Below the pieces are notes generated by a model, which worked only from the letters and a program-made list of their open reading frames with translations, was not told where the DNA came from and did not search any database. Positions 62,651-64,000 of a DNA stretch of 64,000 nucleotides are shown one piece after another. Position 1 is the stretch's first letter. Each line of letters opens with the position of its first letter. The position numbers and the translations under genes are program-made. This stretch comes from Streptomyces tuirus (GTDB lineage Bacteria; Actinomycetota; Actinomycetes; Streptomycetales; Streptomycetaceae): assembly GCF_014701095.1 (NCBI RefSeq), contig NZ_AP023439.1, forward strand, positions 5,754,001 to 5,818,000, given 5' to 3'.

Positions 62651-62687
62651 CGGCCGACTCAACTCTCCGACAGGAGCCCAGGTACTG

Positions 62688-62981
62688 ATGCTTTGGCAGT
62701 GGATCGGCCTTGCCGTCTTTTCCGTCACCCTGTTGCCCGCCGGCGTCGCGCTGCTGACCGGCCGCGTACCACGGCGGCTGCGTCCTCGCCTGGACCCGAT
62801 GCGCCCGCGCGGCCTGGCGGTTCTCGCCTTCTACGCCGCTGCTCAGCTCAATGCCATTCCCCGCCTGGCCGGCGCCTCGCCCGTGGCTACTCTGGCCGCC
62901 ACGGGCCTGGCGATGATGGTGACACTCGCGGGTTGCATCGTGGTGATGGTCGCCACCCAGAGGACCAGGGCCACCCGATGA
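62688..62981 (+). CDS. Small hypothetical membrane protein (97 aa)
   Basis: A 97-residue protein with about three helices: MLWQWIGLAVFSVTLLPAGVALL, GLAVLAFYAAAQL and LAATGLAMMVTLAGCIVVMV. A basic loop (RVPRRLRPRLDPMRPR) follows the first. ATG 62688 has AGGAG upstream. It overlaps the next gene by 4 nt (ATGA). No family is recognised. Confidence 0.7.
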   Translation: MLWQWIGLAVFSVTLLPAGVALLTGRVPRRLRPRLDPMRPRGLAVLAFYAAAQLNAIPRLAGASPVATLAATGLAMMVTLAGCIVVMVATQRTRATR

Positions 62982-63211
62982 TCGGCCGTACCCGCTTGGT
63001 GCGGCATGCCTGGTCCCTGACCGTCTGGTGGTTGCTGCTGGCCCTGGCTCTGTGGCTCCTTGGCCAGGCCTTCGGCCAGACCTCTTCCCTCATGGCATGC
63101 GCCGCTTCCTCAGCGTTCCTGGTCGGCATCGGGGAGATCGGTGACTGGCTGCGTCGGCGTCTGGCAGCTCACCGGAGGCGGACGGGGCACGCACTCAAAC
63201 GGTCCCGCTGA
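62978..63211 (+). CDS. Small hypothetical membrane protein (77 aa)
   Basis: A 77-residue protein with two helices (LTVWWLLLALALWLLGQ and SLMACAASSAFLVGIGEI) and a strongly basic tail (RRRLAAHRRRTGHALKRSR) that would face the cytoplasm. It is coupled to the preceding gene by ATGA. With its two upstream partners it may form one small complex. No family is recognised. Confidence 0.7.
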   Translation: MIGRTRLVRHAWSLTVWWLLLALALWLLGQAFGQTSSLMACAASSAFLVGIGEIGDWLRRRLAAHRRRTGHALKRSR

Positions 63212-63253
63212 ATGCACTTCCAGGGGGGGGGTCTGATGCTCTCCCGTTGGTGA

Positions 63254-63349
63254 TATGCCGAGGGCGACGAGTTCACCGCGCACATCGGAGGGCTCGGCAC
63301 GGTCACCACCGCGTTCGCCTCCGCCGCCACGGAAGGAGCCGTCGCATGA
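63254..63349 (+). pseudogene. Remnant of a 2-keto-4-pentenoate hydratase-type gene (C-terminal end only)
   Basis: A 31-codon frame, YAEGDEFTAHIGGLGTVTTA and onward to a TGA, looks like the final strand pair (GDxFxAxxGGLGxV) of hydratases of the MhpD/HsaE group. An in-frame TGA lies directly upstream and no start or ribosome binding site exists, so the rest of the gene has been lost. Its stop overlaps the next relic by ATGA. Confidence 0.6.
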
Positions 63350-63425
63350 GTACGAAGGTCGCCGTCATCGGGCCGGGCAACATCGGTACCCGCCTGATGG
63401 TCAAGATCCTCCGGCTCTCCGACCC
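63346..63425 (+). pseudogene. Remnant of an acylating acetaldehyde dehydrogenase gene (N-terminal end only)
   Basis: After GGAAGGAG, ATG 63346 opens MSTKVAVIGPGNIGTRLMVK, an exact-looking start of the MhpF/HsaG family with its NAD loop (GPGNIGT). Similarity ends after ILRLSDP near 63425; the following reading frame is unrelated Ala/Pro/Arg sequence. Hydratase followed by acylating dehydrogenase, overlapping by ATGA, is the order in meta-cleavage and steroid-degradation operons, so a deletion has removed both flanks. Confidence 0.65.
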
Positions 63426-63637
63426 GATTCGTGATGCGCTCCAGCCGCAAGCGGCACCCGACGGTGCGCCGTCCGCTGCCCGACGACTCCTGCCACACCG
63501 CGGTCCTCCCGCGCCGCTGCCGTGCCAGGGCGGGCGGCAGCGGGTGGGGAAGCGTGGCTGACCGTTGTCTTGGCCGACGGCACGCGGCGCACCGAACTGC
63601 GGCGGCTGTTGACCAGCCGCCTGCGGCCGGGAAAGCG

Positions 63638-64000
63638 TCAACCGCTGACAGCTTCGACAATCTGTGTGGCAGCCGTGAATGCCGTAGCGGCTCCAGCGAC
63701 CGTCTCAAGCGTGTCGCGCAGGAAGCCGGCGAGACGGGCGACCCTGCCGGGGTTCGGCTGCTCGTTCTGCACCTCGCCCTCAAGCCGCTCGAGCGTAGTC
63801 ACCACATCGTTTGCGTCGCCGCCGTCCATCTGGTCATGGATCCGCTCGATCTCCGCCCGGAGTTCGGCGACCAGCTTGCCCAGGTCCTGCTTCTCAGCGG
63901 TCGCGTCCGGACCGACGGACGACGTATTGGTGACTTTGGCCTTGCTCTTGTGGCCGATCGCATTTCCTTGCAGGGTGGAACGCTCGATCTTGATGCTGCT
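63638..64000 (-). CDS. Hypothetical coiled-coil protein, 5' end outside window
   Basis: At least 120 residues, entering from the right edge without a start codon and ending at TGA 63638. Visible features are SSIKIERSTLQGNAIGHKSK, a heptad-like helical stretch (KQDLGKLVAELRAEIERIHDQM), an acidic segment (DGGDANDVVTTLERLEGEV) and an Ala/Thr-rich end (TVAGAATAFTAATQIVEAVSG). It resembles small helical proteins found with pentapeptide or effector-associated systems, but I cannot name a family. An in-frame ATG at 63829 would give a 63-residue version. Confidence 0.65.
   Translation of the reverse strand, partial: SSIKIERSTLQGNAIGHKSKAKVTNTSSVGPDATAEKQDLGKLVAELRAEIERIHDQMDGGDANDVVTTLERLEGEVQNEQPNPGRVARLAGFLRDTLETVAGAATAFTAATQIVEAVSG

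Overview
The window is high-GC chromosomal DNA of a Streptomyces. The evidence is dense GC-rich coding, GTG and TTG starts, 1-4 nt start/stop overlaps, and a conserved gene order: parC, an M16 peptidase pair, ptsH, pat, tdk, sepH, hemH, cutRS, dut, kdpDE and a trkA pair. No rRNA, tRNA, CRISPR array, integrase or complete insertion sequence was found.

Region 1 (1-38,450) is core chromosome. It holds topoisomerase IV subunit A (cut by the left edge), an active/inactive M16 protease pair, and a secreted M23 endopeptidase behind what reads as a ydaO-type (c-di-AMP) riboswitch. HPr follows, with a DasR-type operator, then a giant GNAT/acyl-CoA-synthetase-like protein acetyltransferase, thymidine kinase, the division protein SepH, ferrochelatase, CutRS, dUTPase and a secreted alginate-lyase-like enzyme. 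The right part is rich in potassium genes: orphan KdpDE, two TrkA-type RCK proteins and a KimA-type permease, with a PfkB kinase and an unlisted 39-residue membrane protein between them. The red cluster of S. coelicolor sits at this position as I recall, and it is absent here.

Region 2 (40,098-62,255) is an accessory alcohol-oxidation island built on the peptide-derived redox cofactor mycofactocin. The leftward operon mftA-mftB-mftC-mftD-mftE-SDR-mftF makes the cofactor. The rightward operon encodes an NDMA-dependent methanol/alcohol dehydrogenase, a MoxR-type AAA+ ATPase, a CoxE-type VWA protein and a probable mycofactocin-glycan methyltransferase (MftM-like). A convergent leftward operon carries a second iron-type alcohol dehydrogenase with a soluble histidine kinase and a LuxR-type response regulator. 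Next come a GAF/winged-helix regulator, an aldehyde dehydrogenase and its DUF779 partner. To the left lie acetyl-CoA synthetase, a degenerate SDR and a second adenylate kinase. Together these can carry ethanol to acetaldehyde, acetate and acetyl-CoA, with adenylate kinase recycling the AMP. The layout parallels the PQQ-dependent exa ethanol system of Pseudomonas with mycofactocin in place of PQQ.

Two shared cis motifs tie the island together. One is a perfect 28-bp palindrome between the second alcohol dehydrogenase and the GAF regulator, with two related sites between mftA and the methanol dehydrogenase. The other is a direct repeat (CGCCAACC, 11-bp period) at almost the same distance upstream of acs and of the aldehyde dehydrogenase. 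A MITE-like element abuts the mftF stop codon.

Region 3 (62,256-64,000) has three tiny membrane-protein genes behind a candidate leader RNA. It also has relics of a meta-cleavage operon (hydratase tail and acylating acetaldehyde dehydrogenase head, still overlapping by ATGA) and a coiled-coil protein cut by the right edge.
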